From contig OU696588.1 in NCBI GenBank assembly GCA_916048095.2, forward strand, positions 5,521,501 to 5,585,500: DNA of 64,000 nucleotides, in the 5' to 3' direction. The position numbers were made by a program, and so were the translations under genes. The first letter of the stretch is position 1. Every line of letters begins with the position of its first letter. This stretch comes from Sacculina carcini. Taxonomy: Eukaryota; Arthropoda; Thecostraca; Sacculinidae. Shown piece after piece: positions 23,909 to 36,494 of the stretch. The notes below the pieces were generated by a model. That model was not told the origin of the DNA and did not search any database. It saw nothing but the letters and a program-made list of their open reading frames with translations.

Positions 23909-26714
23909 TAGGGCTGTCAAAATTAAATAAAGTTATTTTTCCACCTAAAGGTCGCTTATTCATAAGCTACTTGAAACTGAATGAAAAAGTTGTGTACGAT
24001 AATTATTAAATAAGTTACCAAAAATTAGGTTACCAAAAGTTGCTTTTTCATCGTTAGGTTACTTTTTTGCTTTATAGGTTGATTTTTAATCGTCAGGTTA
24101 ACTTTTGTTATTTTTCTTGTTATTAGGTCACTTTAACACGGAATTTGGTATCTTTTTTGCAGATATGAGGCACAAAAACGATATAAATAAGGATAAAATA
24201 GAAATAGAGACGGAATATCAGGTCTTACGATCAAGAGATGTAAAAATTTCTGCTGTTGGGATTTAGCAATTGATCTTCACCTGAATATCTGTGCTACTCC
24301 ATAGTTTTACGTTTCTGGGTGCGCAGGATAGTATGTATGTATGTATTGGCCACTTTCAACAAAGTATCGGCGGGTTTAACAGGGTAAATGCAAGTACAAA
24401 AGAGCAAAGTAAAAAAAAGTAAATTGTCATGAGGCACATAGGCCGGCACACGAACATAGACGCAAACTAAAGTATCGCAGAAGCTAGCTCGGTAGTTAGA
24501 AAAGCATAAGCTAAGTTGCGGGCGAACAGTGGGTATACACAGCTAGGATGGTCGGTCAAAACGGTGGTCGGAAACGTCACAACAGGTGAGGAAACCGCTA
24601 CAGATGGGTGTCGTAGGGAGCCGAAAATGTCAGTGGAGAGAAGGATAGCATGAGGAAAAACAAGCAAAGGTAGTCCGATAGGATTCCAGAAGATGTTTAT
24701 GAAGCTTAAGACTGAAATATTTATTGGACGTGGCAGAGGTTATATGAGAAGGCAGCTTGATATATAGTCGAGGATCTACGAACTGAAAAGATCGCGAGGA
24801 CCAGGGAGATTCAGACGTGGCGCGAATTTCAAGGAGAGCGATAAAGTTCCGGGTATTATGGGCATAGGTCGTAGGGTGGAGCAGTTCCTTTAGATAGGGT
24901 GGAGGAGCATGTGAATGTAGGATTTTGAAAATAAGGCAGCATATTTTTGGTGGACCAAAAGTTTAAAGGGAAGCCAGCCAAGTTTCTTAAGCAGAGTAGA
25001 TGAAGGATGGCGAGCAGGGAGTCTAAAAACAAAACGACACGATTGATTGAGTATAGATTGCAAGGAGGATTGTTGTTTCGCTGATAAGGAAGAACAATAG
25101 TTTAGATGAGGAAAAATATATGAATGTATGAGCGTGATTGAATTACGTTGGTCAATATATTTTCTAATGATATAAAGGCTGCGAAAGATGAATCTACATT
25201 TGCGTACAGTTTGAGCAATATGGTAAAAAAAACTAAGACTGAAGTCAAATGTGACACCAAGATTTCGTGCGTGGAAAAGGGTTTTGAGTTGGCATGATTG
25301 GGCATCCAAAGAAGGTGGTTGGAATAAAATAGTTTGTGTGTTGGAGGGATTGACTGATAAAGAGCATGAAGCAGCCCAAGAGGAAATGGAATTAAGTATG
25401 AGAGGAAGGTCATTTTGTCGAGATAGAGGAAAGTAGATCTGGTTGTCGTCGGCGAAAATGTTGTACTGCAAAGACAGGTAGCGAAAAATGGAGCAGAGAG
25501 AGAGAGCATGTAAATATTGAAAAGGACAGGACCGAGGACAGAGCCTTGAGGGACACCATATGAGAGAATCTTCAGAATTCAACAGCACGGAGAATGTGCG
25601 ATCAGACAGATATGATTCAAGAAGAGCAAGAGCAGAATCAGAAAAGCCAAGTCCGTGGAGGTCATTCAAGAGAATTCGATGATCCACCAAGTGAAACGCG
25701 GATGAGATGTCAATGAGGGTCACTATGGCAGGAGGTTTCGTGAAAAATTGTTGGAGAATATCGTATTTTTCTCTTAACAGCGCCGTTTCAGTGGATCTAT
25801 TAGCAATAAATCCCGAATCAATGAAAGCAAAGAAAACACCATGAAGGAAAGAAGCATTAACGAGGTGGGTGTAAAAAGGAGCAAGAAGGTGAATGCTAGA
25901 GGATATTTTCTTGAATAAATCGGATTGAACGGACAGGAGGAAGGTTGAGACTTTCGTAAGAACCGAACAGTATCGAGAAGTGAGATTTGTGCAAAATAAT
26001 TGAAAGGAGAAACGGAATGAGAAATGCGCGAGGGAAGGGAGCCAGAATGTTTGACAATAGAGCTGAGTAGTGATTCGATCTTGGATGAAAGGAAATCAGA
26101 GAATGCCCAAGCTGAAAAAGAAGGGGGGGGTTCAAAATGGATTTGCCCAATTTTAAACCATAGTTCCATTTCATTTTAGGAAATGCCCACGAACCGGAAG
26201 GTGTCGTGATATGTTTGGAGTATGTGAGCTCTCTACACCAGATACTGCACTGTAGCACTTGACAGTGCGCATTTACTAGGACAGGAAGTAGCACGTGAGT
26301 TAAAGTGCGTGAGATAGCGCCACTTTCCCACGTTTGAGCTCAAGCGACGAAACAGTGCCCCCTTACAAGACTGTGATAACAGGCTGCTTACATAAGGACG
26401 GGAGCATTCACACATGCAGTGTGATTACATTTTGATGAATATGCTCCTTTTGGCGATGTTAGCCAAATGATGTTAAGCCACTTTTGGTGGTTTGTTGTGA
26501 AAAAAGTACCAGATCTGAGAGAGGATGGAAAAATAGTAACAAATCGGGATTCAAAAGAGGGACTGGTGAATTTTCTTCCTGCAGAGCTACAAAAATAAAT
26601 TGACGTTTTTTGAAGGATATGCATTTTTATGCAGGTTAGGTTATTTTTAGGTTACTATTTCTCGAAAATAAAGTTACTTTTTTCTGATTATTAGGTAACT
26701 TTTTGACAGCCCTA
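23909..26714. mobile_element. hAT-like element H1 (TIR TAGGGCTGTCAAAA)
   Basis: Ends are TAGGGCTGTCAAAA and its inverse TTTTGACAGCCCTA. They are bounded by a perfect 8-bp duplication TATATAAT (23901-23908 and 26715-26722). It sits at the centre of the O1 palindrome. The interior has TTAGGTTAC-like repeats near both ends and no recognisable transposase. A LINE fragment fills its middle. Confidence 0.85.
24331..26300 (-). pseudogene. LINE fragment (reverse transcriptase), frameshifted
   Basis: Read on the minus strand, frames at about 26294-25774 and 25723-24890 give reverse transcriptase pieces: LIDISSAFHLVDH (motif A, with D), FADDNQIYF (motif C), and a C-terminal thumb-like region with HPSSTLLKKLGWLP. 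They lie in different frames with stops between, and motif B (normally PQGS) is damaged. The 3' end is a GTAT/CATA microsatellite at 24331-24345, as expected of a LINE tail. The 5' side is truncated. The family is the same as at 47.1-48.7 kb, and resembles CR1/Jockey-group LINEs. Confidence 0.8.
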
Positions 26715-27073
26715 TATATAATCAAATATAATAGATTGTTGGCCAAGCCAATCATTGGCTTGGCCAACAATTGTCCCGAAAACCGAAACATGTTCAACTT
26801 TTCAAGCCAATTGGCCTGCATTTCAGCCGCTTGCCTCAAGAGGGCGCTACATTGCCGTGCAATAAGAGTATGGGCACGGTACGGTACGGTACGAAATTAC
26901 GGTACGGTACGATTGAATTTCGGGCAAAAGTACGGTACGAAATTACGATACGAAATTTTTTCCGAAGTACGGTACGGTATGAAAGTACGAAAAAAAATTC
27001 GTACCGTACCGTACCTTTTTCGTACTAAAGAGAATGGGTCAAAGGTGAGCTCGACATAGAGAACTTCCACCTG

Positions 27074-27949
27074 ATGTTCCGGCAGAGTGAAATTACGTTG
27101 CCCAAACTAGACTGTGTTAGAAGGTGGGGGTCCACGTATGATATGCTGAAAAGTGTGAAAGAATGCAAGCCATTTCTGCATCAACTTGGGCTGGCTAATG
27201 ACTCTATGTTGATGGAAGATGATGAATGGTCGTGCATTAACGACTTGCTCCTGAGTCTACAGCCCCTGTACATAACTACTAAAGCCATTTAATTACAGCA
27301 CGTTACAGATGGAGAGTTCCTGGGCGAGTGGCTGAAGTGCAAGGTGAAGCTATCAGCTTTAGGAAGGATAAATATTTCAGGTGATATTCTTGAAGCCATG
27401 GAAAGCAGAGATGGCAAGCTTCTTAACAATCCCGCCTTCCTATCGGCGGTGTATATGGACCCGCGGTATCAATGCTTATTATCTGACACACAAAGAGAAG
27501 TTGCAAAAACACACCTCTGCACATTGTGGAAGAGATTGGAGATGATTGAAAAGAACGGTGACGACTTCCAGGAGAGGCATCGCGTACAGATTGCAGAAAA
27601 ATGCGAGTCAGACAGTGCAAGTGATGACAATATCATAGAAAAATTGCTCACCGAAGGGGATAAGTCAACTCGCAACAATGTAAGTGGCAAAATGACTGAA
27701 GTTTCGCTTACAATAGCAAGCTTCGATAATTCGCCAAGAATCGACAAAAAAGAGAATATTTTTCACTGGTGGCATCATCATACCCACATTGGTCTGAAAG
27801 CACTAGCAGAAGTTGCCATAGCACTTCCGTTGACTCAGGCCAGCGTTGAAATAAGTTTTTCTGGTCTGAATTACGTTCTCAATGAGCGACGGACAAGACT
27901 AAAATTTGATAAAATTGATGCGATCATGGTGCTAAGATGTAACACCTGA
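27074..27949 (+). pseudogene. hAT transposase, C-terminal part, with in-frame stop
   Basis: Two frames in the same register (27074-27292 and 27293-27949) are separated only by a TAA at 27290-27292, at a position where CAA (Gln) would keep the frame open. The first part reads CVRRWGSTYDMLKSV, typical of the region after the catalytic core. The end, with LTQASVEISFSGLNYVLNERR and LKFDKIDAIMVL, is the hAT C-terminal dimerisation domain. The BED finger and the first part of the catalytic domain are missing, so the copy is non-functional. Confidence 0.85.
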
Positions 27950-28815
27950 TACTGCAATCTTGCTACTGCCAACATTTCGTGCTTGCTCTAATGAATTTAT
28001 CGCTAGTGCCCTATATTCTGGCATATGCCATGCTTACCATAAAATGTTAATATGTCTTGTGAATTTGCAAATTGAATGTGTTAAATGTGAATGTATTTTA
28101 TGAACCAATACGTGCGTGAATTTGTATGGGTGCGGGAGCGTCGTGTGTGTGTATATATCGTAGAATTTAGGAGCATATGAGTACTTATGCATTTTTATTG
28201 AGCTCGACGACATTAATACATTTATGTGTCTATTATCGTTTCAGCTTGTGTTAACATCGGGGTAGATGACCCACTGCCATAACAACAACAATATGTATTT
28301 GTTTGAGCACAATTCCAGAAATCGGGTGGGAGGTACACGATAGAACCGAGTGAGAAAGTACATGCTTGTGAGAAATAATAGGTGAATGGCATGCTAACTC
28401 ATTGACTATTTCCATGGAACCTGGTATCTAGAAGAGTTCATATTTTACTCGCGTATAATGACTGTATGAACATGACGCAGAAACCTCATCATTGTGTTTG
28501 TATTTGCTTCAGCCGCGCCATATTATCATAAGCATATACAACCAACTCACTGAATTCGCCAGGGCTTTCAGTAATTTTACCAATAAAGTGAATATACCGA
28601 TAAAGTAATTTTACTTGATGTCGAAGGGTCCCATTTAACGTTTTCTTTTTATAATGTAAAGTTAAATAAGCGTATTTCATATACATTTCGTATTTCAATT
28701 AGTATTAAATATTTAGTAAAATATAATATCATGTGTGTAATAAAGTATATTATAGAATTCCACATATGGGGATAGCAAATATCGATTCAAGTCCTGTGAG
28801 AACGATTGCTGAGGG

Positions 28816-29059
28816 TGTTGTATGTATTAGCATTATGATATTTACTTATTGTGTGCATTTGTATGAATGAAAGAGTCATGCGTATGAAGCCACGTTATAT
28901 ATAATTAAGCTGTAGAATTGTGTATTGCGTATTGACTAATGTTTGATGTTGCCATGGGAACGGATGAGGGAATGTTGAATTCTCACAATGTGCGTGGTTG
29001 TTGTTGTTCGGAGTTGAAATCATACCGACGTGCTTTGTGAATACATATTTTTACTTACA
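28816..29059 (+). repeat. E1 5' LTR
   Basis: Begins TGTTGTATGTATTAGC and ends TTACTTACA. It matches 32651-32894 except for about two substitutions (A/T near 28874 and A/C near 29053). Confidence 0.93.
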
Positions 29060-29071
29060 AGCTATTTCGGC
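29060..29071 (+). promoter_or_regulatory. E1 primer-binding site, complementary to tRNA-Phe nt 1-12
   Basis: The 12 nt directly after the LTR, AGCTATTTCGGC, are the exact reverse complement of GCCGAAATAGCT, the first 12 nt of animal tRNA-Phe(GAA). No TGG, the usual start of a site complementary to a tRNA 3' CCA, occurs here. The match stops at the LTR edge, which would place the primer 3' end at nucleotide 12. The gag ATG follows four bases later. Confidence 0.7.
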
Positions 29072-29074
29072 AAT

Positions 29075-29821
29075 ATGGCTAATGTTAAGTTGACAGAAGT
29101 TGTGCGGACGTTTGATGGCTCCAGCAATGTGAATGACTGGCTGGACAAATTTGATTTGATCGTCCAATTGAGAGGCGTGGAAAACCCTGAAACAGTGTTA
29201 CCGATGTTTCTCGAGGGTAGCGCACTTTCCGTGTATACTGAGCTCAGTGCGCAGCAAAAACGGGATATTCATCAGATCAAGTCGGCGTTGCTGAACGCGT
29301 ATTCAGTGAATCCCTTCAAGGCGTATGAACAATTCTCGCAGCGAGTTTGGCGAGACGAGCCTGTGGATGTATACATGGCAGAGTTGCGCCAGTTGGCTCG
29401 CCTTGCCGGCATAGCCAACAACATACTGCTGCTGCGTGCATTTGTGGTCGGTTTGCCGTCGGCGGTGTCGCGAGAACTCAGAGCGACAGCTGGCATTGAA
29501 AGCATGAATTTGTCTTCTGTTGTGGAGCGCACGAGAGCACTCATGTCGGAGCTCCACGAGAATCAATCAGGAGCAGTTGCTGTCATCGGACCAAGGAATG
29601 GACCTGTACCCAGGCAGAATGTTCAGTGTTTGGAACGCCGCGGCACGCACGTTGCACGATTCTGTCCGAGAATGCCAAATCGGAACAACAACAACCAATC
29701 CAACAACAGACTTTGTTGGATTTGTGGCAAGCCAACCCATTTGGCTAGAGAGTGTCCATGCAGGCCGGGAAACGCCAAGGGAGAAGTTTCTGCGCCGGAA
29801 ATTTCTCCAAGTTCTCATTAA
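29075..29821 (+). CDS. gag: E1 Gag
   Basis: It encodes the structural nucleocapsid-type protein of the retrotransposon, 248 residues from the ATG at 29075. The N-terminal half has the capsid-like pattern seen in Ty3/Gypsy Gag (VNDWLDKFDLIV, then a Trp-rich ENPE to QLARLAG region). Near the C-terminus one good zinc knuckle is present, CWICGKPTHLAREC (CX2CX4HX4C). An upstream second knuckle, CLERRGTHVARFC, lacks its first Cys. The frame ends at 29821, overlapping pol by 70 nt. A slippery site at 29767-29773 lies in the overlap, so most product would stop as Gag and a fraction would continue into Pol. Confidence 0.88.
   Translation: MANVKLTEVVRTFDGSSNVNDWLDKFDLIVQLRGVENPETVLPMFLEGSALSVYTELSAQQKRDIHQIKSALLNAYSVNPFKAYEQFSQRVWRDEPVDVYMAELRQLARLAGIANNILLLRAFVVGLPSAVSRELRATAGIESMNLSSVVERTRALMSELHENQSGAVAVIGPRNGPVPRQNVQCLERRGTHVARFCPRMPNRNNNNQSNNRLCWICGKPTHLARECPCRPGNAKGEVSAPEISPSSH
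29767..29808 (+). promoter_or_regulatory. E1 -1 frameshift signal
   Basis: The slippery heptamer GGGAAAC (29767-29773) is in the Gag frame as G GGA AAC. A 6-nt spacer (29774-29779) follows. Then GGAGAAGTTTCT (29780-29791) can pair with GGAAATTTCTCC (29797-29808): 12 pairs with two G-U wobbles around a 5-nt loop. This is the classic arrangement for -1 recoding. Pol is exactly in the -1 frame. Confidence 0.85.
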
Positions 29822-32631
29822 TGGCGCTTCCAATTGTAGATGGTTTTATTTGTGGTCGCCCCGGTAGGATTCTCATTGATACTGGATGCACACAGTCATT
29901 AGTTGGTTCATGGGTGCTACCATATTATTCGTTGAGTAAGGGCGTCGTGATGGGAGTTGATGGAAAAGAAGTGGATACGTTAGGCACTGTGAATCTTTGT
30001 CTAAGCGTGAATGGTGTCTCACAGAAGGTGAAGTGCATAGTGATTGGAAAGTTGCTTCAAGGTGTGGATGCAATAGCTGGGTTGGACTTCATTCAGTTGG
30101 TCGGTGGATTTGCGTGGAAAGACGGGGTAGTATCATTTAACAACACCAACGTGGACGAACTAACGGCCGGACTTTCCGGTGAACCAGCAATTGAACGCGC
30201 GCAATGTGCAGCAAACGTCGTGACCCCAAGAAAACTTTCGATCAATGACACTGATTTTGTCGCTGATTTTGATGGATCATCATGGGTTGTCAAATGGTGT
30301 TGGAAGGATGGCGAGAGTCCTGATTTAATGAATAAGATCGATTGCTATCAAAGTAACAGAACCAACGAAGTCAAGGCGCAATGGGAAGAGGAATTGTTTT
30401 CATGGATTGACAAGGGGTGGCTCAAGAGATGTGAAAACCAGAACGACAGAAGAGGAATAATACCTTTGATGACAGTTGTGCAGGTAAATAAAAATAAGGT
30501 GCGACCTGTCCTAGACTACCGAGAGTTAAATCGGTCAGTGGAGAGTCATCCAGGTGCTGATGTTGCGGTGTGTACGGAAACACTGAGAAATTGGAGACGC
30601 ATGTCGAGAAACTTGAAAATTGTTGATTTGAAGTCTGCATATTTGCAGATACAGGTTGACAGGCGGTTGTGGCCGTATCAACGAGTGATTTTCAGAGGTG
30701 TTGTTTATTATCTTACCAGGCTCGGGTTCGGTCTAAGCTCGGCACCGAAAATTATGACAGCAATTGTGAAGAACGTTTTGGAGCAAGATGCGCGTGTGAA
30801 ATCTGGTACTGATTGTTACATTGATGATGTAATAGTAAATGAAGACATTGTATCAGCGGAAACAGTGACCAAACATTTAGCCCAGTACGGACTCGAGGCG
30901 AAAGCTCCGGAGTCATTGGATGGAGGACGTGTCCTGGGTCTGAAGGTGGCGCGTAGGGGAGGAAAAGTGTGTTTCAGTCGAGGAAACGTGCTTCCGACTG
31001 AGGATGAAATAAAAATGAAAATGACCCGTAGAGAGATGTTTTCAATCTGTGGCAAAATTGTGGGTCATTACCCTGTATGTGGATGGCTTCGAGTGGCGAG
31101 TAGTTATATTAAGCGGTCAAGCGAGGGACAACGATGGGAAGATGAGGTAGGAAGCACAGCCGTAGGAATGCTCAAAGAAATGCTGACGCGAATTGCTCGA
31201 GAAGATCCTGTGAGAGGGACTTTTTATGTGTCATCGACACCAAAAGGCAGTGTGTGGTGCGATGCGAGTAGCTTAGCTGTCGGTGCTACTGTAGAAATTT
31301 GTGGCCAAATAGTGGAGGATGCAGCTTGGCTCCGGAAGTCGGATGATTGTCAGCATATAAACCTTGCTGAATTAGATGCTGTACTGAAAGGCATCAACCT
31401 GGCTCTAAAGTGGGACTTGAAAGTGATTGAAGTGTATACTGATTCTGCCACTGTTTTGAGATGGGTACGCTCGACTCTGGAAGGTGATAGAAGAATAAAG
31501 GTGACGGGAATGTCAGAGATACTTGTGAAACGACGACTGTCAGTTTTGAAAGAACTCGTTGATGAGTTGAAACTGAGTATTTCTTTGACACTGGTTCCAT
31601 CGGAGAAAAACAAAGCTGATGTATTAACACGCGTTCCGAAGACTTGGATGAGGGCAAATACAGTGGCTGCTGTAATAGCGTCAGTCGTCGACATTGAAAG
31701 ACTGCACTCGGACCACCATTTTGGTACTGAGAGAACACTGAATTTGGCGAGATTGGTGGACCCTTCGGTGCGAAGAGAAAGTGTGGAAGCTGTTGTGAAG
31801 CGGTGTAGAGTCTGTAAGATGGTAGACCCAGCTCCTGTGCGTCACGAGCCCGGTGAACTTAGTGTTCGTGAAAATTGGACACGCTTAGCGTTGGATGTGA
31901 CGCACTATCGTGGACAGTCATATCTAACACTAATTGATTGTGGTCCAAGTCGCTTTGCGATATGGCGTGAAGTGGCCTCTGAAAACGCCAAAGATATATG
32001 TCGGCATCTGACGCAAATACTCCTAGAGAGAGGGCCACCGGAAGAATTTCTTATGGACAACAGTCGTGCGTTTCGATCTTACGAGGTTGCAGAATTGTGC
32101 AAGGCATATAATATACTTCAGCATTACAGGGCGGCCTATAGACCATCAGGGAACGGTATTGCAGAACGTATGCACCGCACAATCAAGGTGATGGCATCAA
32201 GATCCAGAGACAGTCCACTGAAGATGGTATTCTGGTACAATCTGGCGGCAAAGGAGAATGCCAATGGCAGTACAGCACCATCGGAAGCGATATTCAATTA
32301 CCACTGGAGGCATCCTGCTGCCAAAACAACACATATGCGTGACACCACCAATTCGCGATACAAGTTAGGAGATACGGTGGTGGTGAAACCGAGCGACAGA
32401 CGATGCACGTCCAGGTGGACAGAGGGGAAAGTCACTGGTGTACGTTCGGAAAATATAGTGGATGTTGACGGTGTTCCGAGACACGTCCTTGATATCCGTC
32501 GATTGTTCATTGAAGATGATTCAGAAGACGACCGGTCAGCCGTTGAATCAGAGGGCAATACAGTGGAAGTTCCGAGAAGATCACAGCGTAACAGACGGCC
32601 ACCAGTGTGGATGGCCGACTATGTCAGATGA
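29767..32631 (+). CDS. pol: E1 Pol (protease, RT, RNase H, integrase)
   Basis: The -1 frame is open through the slippery site to 32631. Counting from 29752, the aspartic protease motif LIDTGC has its Asp at about 43. The reverse transcriptase shows VRPVLDYRELN, IVDLKSAYLQ and CYIDDVIV (Asp 358-359). RNase H follows (WCDASSLAVGA, then LAELDA and YTDSATVL). Integrase has an HHCC finger (HSDHHFG to CRVCKMVD) and DDE residues in ALDVTHY, LMDNSRAF and GNGIAERMH. No chromodomain is seen. Integrase lies after RT, which excludes Copia order. All catalytic residues are present, so the copy may be active. Confidence 0.9.
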   Translation, partial: GKRQGRSFCAGNFSKFSLMALPIVDGFICGRPGRILIDTGCTQSLVGSWVLPYYSLSKGVVMGVDGKEVDTLGTVNLCLSVNGVSQKVKCIVIGKLLQGVDAIAGLDFIQLVGGFAWKDGVVSFNNTNVDELTAGLSGEPAIERAQCAANVVTPRKLSINDTDFVADFDGSSWVVKWCWKDGESPDLMNKIDCYQSNRTNEVKAQWEEELFSWIDKGWLKRCENQNDRRGIIPLMTVVQVNKNKVRPVLDYRELNRSVESHPGADVAVCTETLRNWRRMSRNLKIVDLKSAYLQIQVDRRLWPYQRVIFRGVVYYLTRLGFGLSSAPKIMTAIVKNVLEQDARVKSGTDCYIDDVIVNEDIVSAETVTKHLAQYGLEAKAPESLDGGRVLGLKVARRGGKVCFSRGNVLPTEDEIKMKMTRREMFSICGKIVGHYPVCGWLRVASSYIKRSSEGQRWEDEVGSTAVGMLKEMLTRIAREDPVRGTFYVSSTPKGSVWCDASSLAVGATVEICGQIVEDAAWLRKSDDCQHINLAELDAVLKGINLALKWDLKVIEVYTDSATVLRWVRSTLEGDRRIKVTGMSEILVKRRLSVLKELVDELKLSISLTLVPSEKNKADVLTRVPKTWMRANTVAAVIASVVDIERLHSDHHFGTERTLNLARLVDPSVRRESVEAVVKRCRVCKMVDPAPVRHEPGELSVRENWTRLALDVTHYRGQSYLTLIDCGPSRFAIWREVASENAKDICRHLTQILLERGPPEEFLMDNSRAFRSYEVAELCKAYNILQHYRAAYRPSGNGIAERMHRTIKVMASRSRDSPLKMVFWYNLAAKENANGSTAPSEAIFNYHWRHPAAKTTHMRDTTNSRYKLGDTVVVKPSDRRCTSRWTEGKVTGVRSENIVDVDGVPRHVLDIRRLFIEDDSEDDRSAVESEGNTVEVPRRSQRNRRPPVWMADYVR

Positions 32632-32650
32632 TGAGGACATCACGGGGAAG

Positions 32651-32894
32651 TGTTGTATGTATTAGCATTATGATATTTACTTATTGTGTGCATTTGTATG
32701 AATGAAAGAGTCTTGCGTATGAAGCCACGTTATATATAATTAAGCTGTAGAATTGTGTATTGCGTATTGACTAATGTTTGATGTTGCCATGGGAACGGAT
32801 GAGGGAATGTTGAATTCTCACAATGTGCGTGGTTGTTGTTGTTCGGAGTTGAAATCATACCGACGTGCTTTGTGAATACATATTTTTCCTTACA
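32651..32894 (+). repeat. E1 3' LTR
   Basis: 244 bp, TGTTG to TTACA, preceded by the purine-rich CACGGGGAAG and followed by the GAGGG duplication. Confidence 0.93.
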
Positions 32895-33140
32895 GAGGGT
32901 ACGAAAAGGTACGGAATTACGGTACGAATTTATTTTCGTACTAGTACGGTACGATTGAAAAAATGAGGTACGGTACCAAAGTACGGTACGAAATTTTTTC
33001 GTTGGTACGAGTCACGAAAAACCAATCGTACATTACCGTACTTCATTCTCTGCGTGCAATGAACACGCACTGTCACACTGAAAATGATAGAATTCTCGCG
33101 CAGGGCAAATACTAGATCCTCCGTTTTTTCAAATAAGAAT

Positions 33141-34641
<1,501 letters not shown>

Positions 34642-35172
34642 AATGAAATTGTAAAAGGTATAGTCGGCCATGATTCAACTCAGTTTGATGGCCTGTGATA
34701 TGTTGTGTTTTTGAGTTCGTTTTATTGTGGCAATTTTATCATGATGGTGTGGAATCTGTAATATAATTTGTATAACTTATGTTAATGTTTGATACCTTAT
34801 TAGATTAAATTTTGATAAATGGAGATATAGGTAAAAAAATATTTAGAATATGTTTAACAATATGTATATGTTTAGAATATTCATATTATACGATCAGAAT
34901 ATATTTATGATCTGTACATTCAAGAATACACCTGGATTTTTATGAGTGAATGTTTGTGTTATGTTGGGTTTGGCAAATATATGATGATGATGATGATGAT
35001 GATTAAATCGAAATTCAAAGGGTATAGTCAGGAGAGCGAAATAAACCACACCGACGTACTCTGCACCACATCTATTGGCTTGGACAATGACTGGCCTCGT
35101 GTGACCACTCGCAAGCCAACTGTTGGCTAGGCCAATCGTTGGCTTGACCAACAATTGGCCTCGTGTGACCAC

Positions 35173-35656
35173 GGCTTCACAATACTTCATTTTGCTATGT
35201 GCTATGCTATATGCTATGTATGTGCTACTTTATTATGTATTTTAATATCATGCGTGAGGCGGCAGGGCCCCTCAACACTCGGGGGCCTGTGGTAGGGGTG
35301 CGGGGGGCTGTTTCTACGGCTCTGTTCATCATGTTCATAGATATATTGGGATGTTCAAGGATCGCTTGCAGTTATTACAGTTTCTAATCGGTTTGTCCAC
35401 GCTAAAAAGGCGTTTTCATTATCCCTGCACTCGGCTGTGATATTTTCTTAACAAGAAATTGCATCAGAGTTTCAAAAACTGGCTTTTCGGCACGCTTGTA
35501 CACTTGAGCATAATGTGACTACCACACAATGTTAATGAGTAATTAGCTCGGTGACTTATTCGTTCATTGGCTCGCTGTTCAGTGAGCTGACCACAGTTAC
35601 CAGTCATCAGCTCCACCAACAACCAGGACACACCGTTAACACGTGACACTATGGTT
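35173..35656. repeat. Non-coding, with partial CAGAGCCG MITE
   Basis: About 35190-35327 matches the right part of the MITE at 43432-43680 (GGGCCCCTCAACA, then CTACGGCTCTG). The left end is missing. No gene is supported. Confidence 0.55.
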
Positions 35657-35665
35657 TCCATATCA

Positions 35666-35701
<36 letters not shown>

Positions 35702-36014
35702 GACCTCAATACCTGTATATTCATATTTGGCTTACGCTACATGTAAACTAAAACAAAAATGTACAATATTGTTACCATAAGCAATACTTTATGCATGTAA
35801 AATGTACATGCACGTATGTATTTACCTGTATGTGTGTACGTGCATGTATGTGTGCCACGTGTGCGAGTATTAGCGCGTGTGTGTGTGTGGAAGTGTGTTG
35901 TGTGTGTTGGCATGCACCATTACACATACATGACCATGAGCTGTGCGTGGAAACTCAGGTGCGCTTGAGCATGCAAATGTGTCTGTTTATGTGTGTTCCA
36001 GAGTGTGTGTGTGC

Positions 36015-36095
<81 letters not shown>

Positions 36096-36461
36096 AGGAC
36101 GCACAAGCCCTGCAGCAGTGAGAACAGGATACGTGATATGCTACGTGCACTGCATACGACATAGTGGACATAGTGGTTCAGCCTCTTGTTGCTGACGTCA
36201 CACATAACACTGACATTACCACCACTGTCATCACCATGGTAATACTATGATGTGACAATTGAGTGATAAGTTGAATGCATTCTGGTGTTGTTGCACGTGC
36301 AATGTGCATGTTAGCATCTTCAACACGAACGACAGACGATGTGCTTAGCAGTTGCAAGAGCTTGCAACATTGACGTGAATAAAACCACAGGCAAGTGTTG
36401 ACTGCCAGGAATAAACGGGAAAATAGCCGTGTCAAGACAAGAGCCGCGCGTGTTGGATGAG

Positions 36462-36494
<33 letters not shown>

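Larger units (their letters stand above)
28816..32894 (+). mobile_element. LTR retrotransposon E1, apparently intact
   Basis: Two 244-bp LTRs (28816-29059 and 32651-32894) start TG and end CA, and lie within a perfect 5-bp duplication GAGGG (28811-28815 and 32895-32899). The LTRs differ at two positions I can see, so insertion is recent. The order is gag, protease, reverse transcriptase, RNase H, integrase, as in Ty3/Gypsy-type elements. Both frames are free of stops. A CACGGGGAAG purine tract precedes the 3' LTR. It is inserted in H2. Confidence 0.93.
26864..33052. mobile_element. hAT transposon H2 interrupted by E1
   Basis: It is bounded by a perfect 8-bp target duplication CGTGCAAT (26856-26863 and 33053-33060). 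Imperfect inverted ends read AAGAGTATGGGCACGGTACG on the left and CAGAGAATGAAGTACGG on the right (inverted). Both subterminal regions are packed with TACGGTACGG and TACGAAAT repeats, probable transposase-binding clusters. The interior keeps part of a hAT transposase. Without the E1 insertion the element would be about 2.1 kb. Confidence 0.9.
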
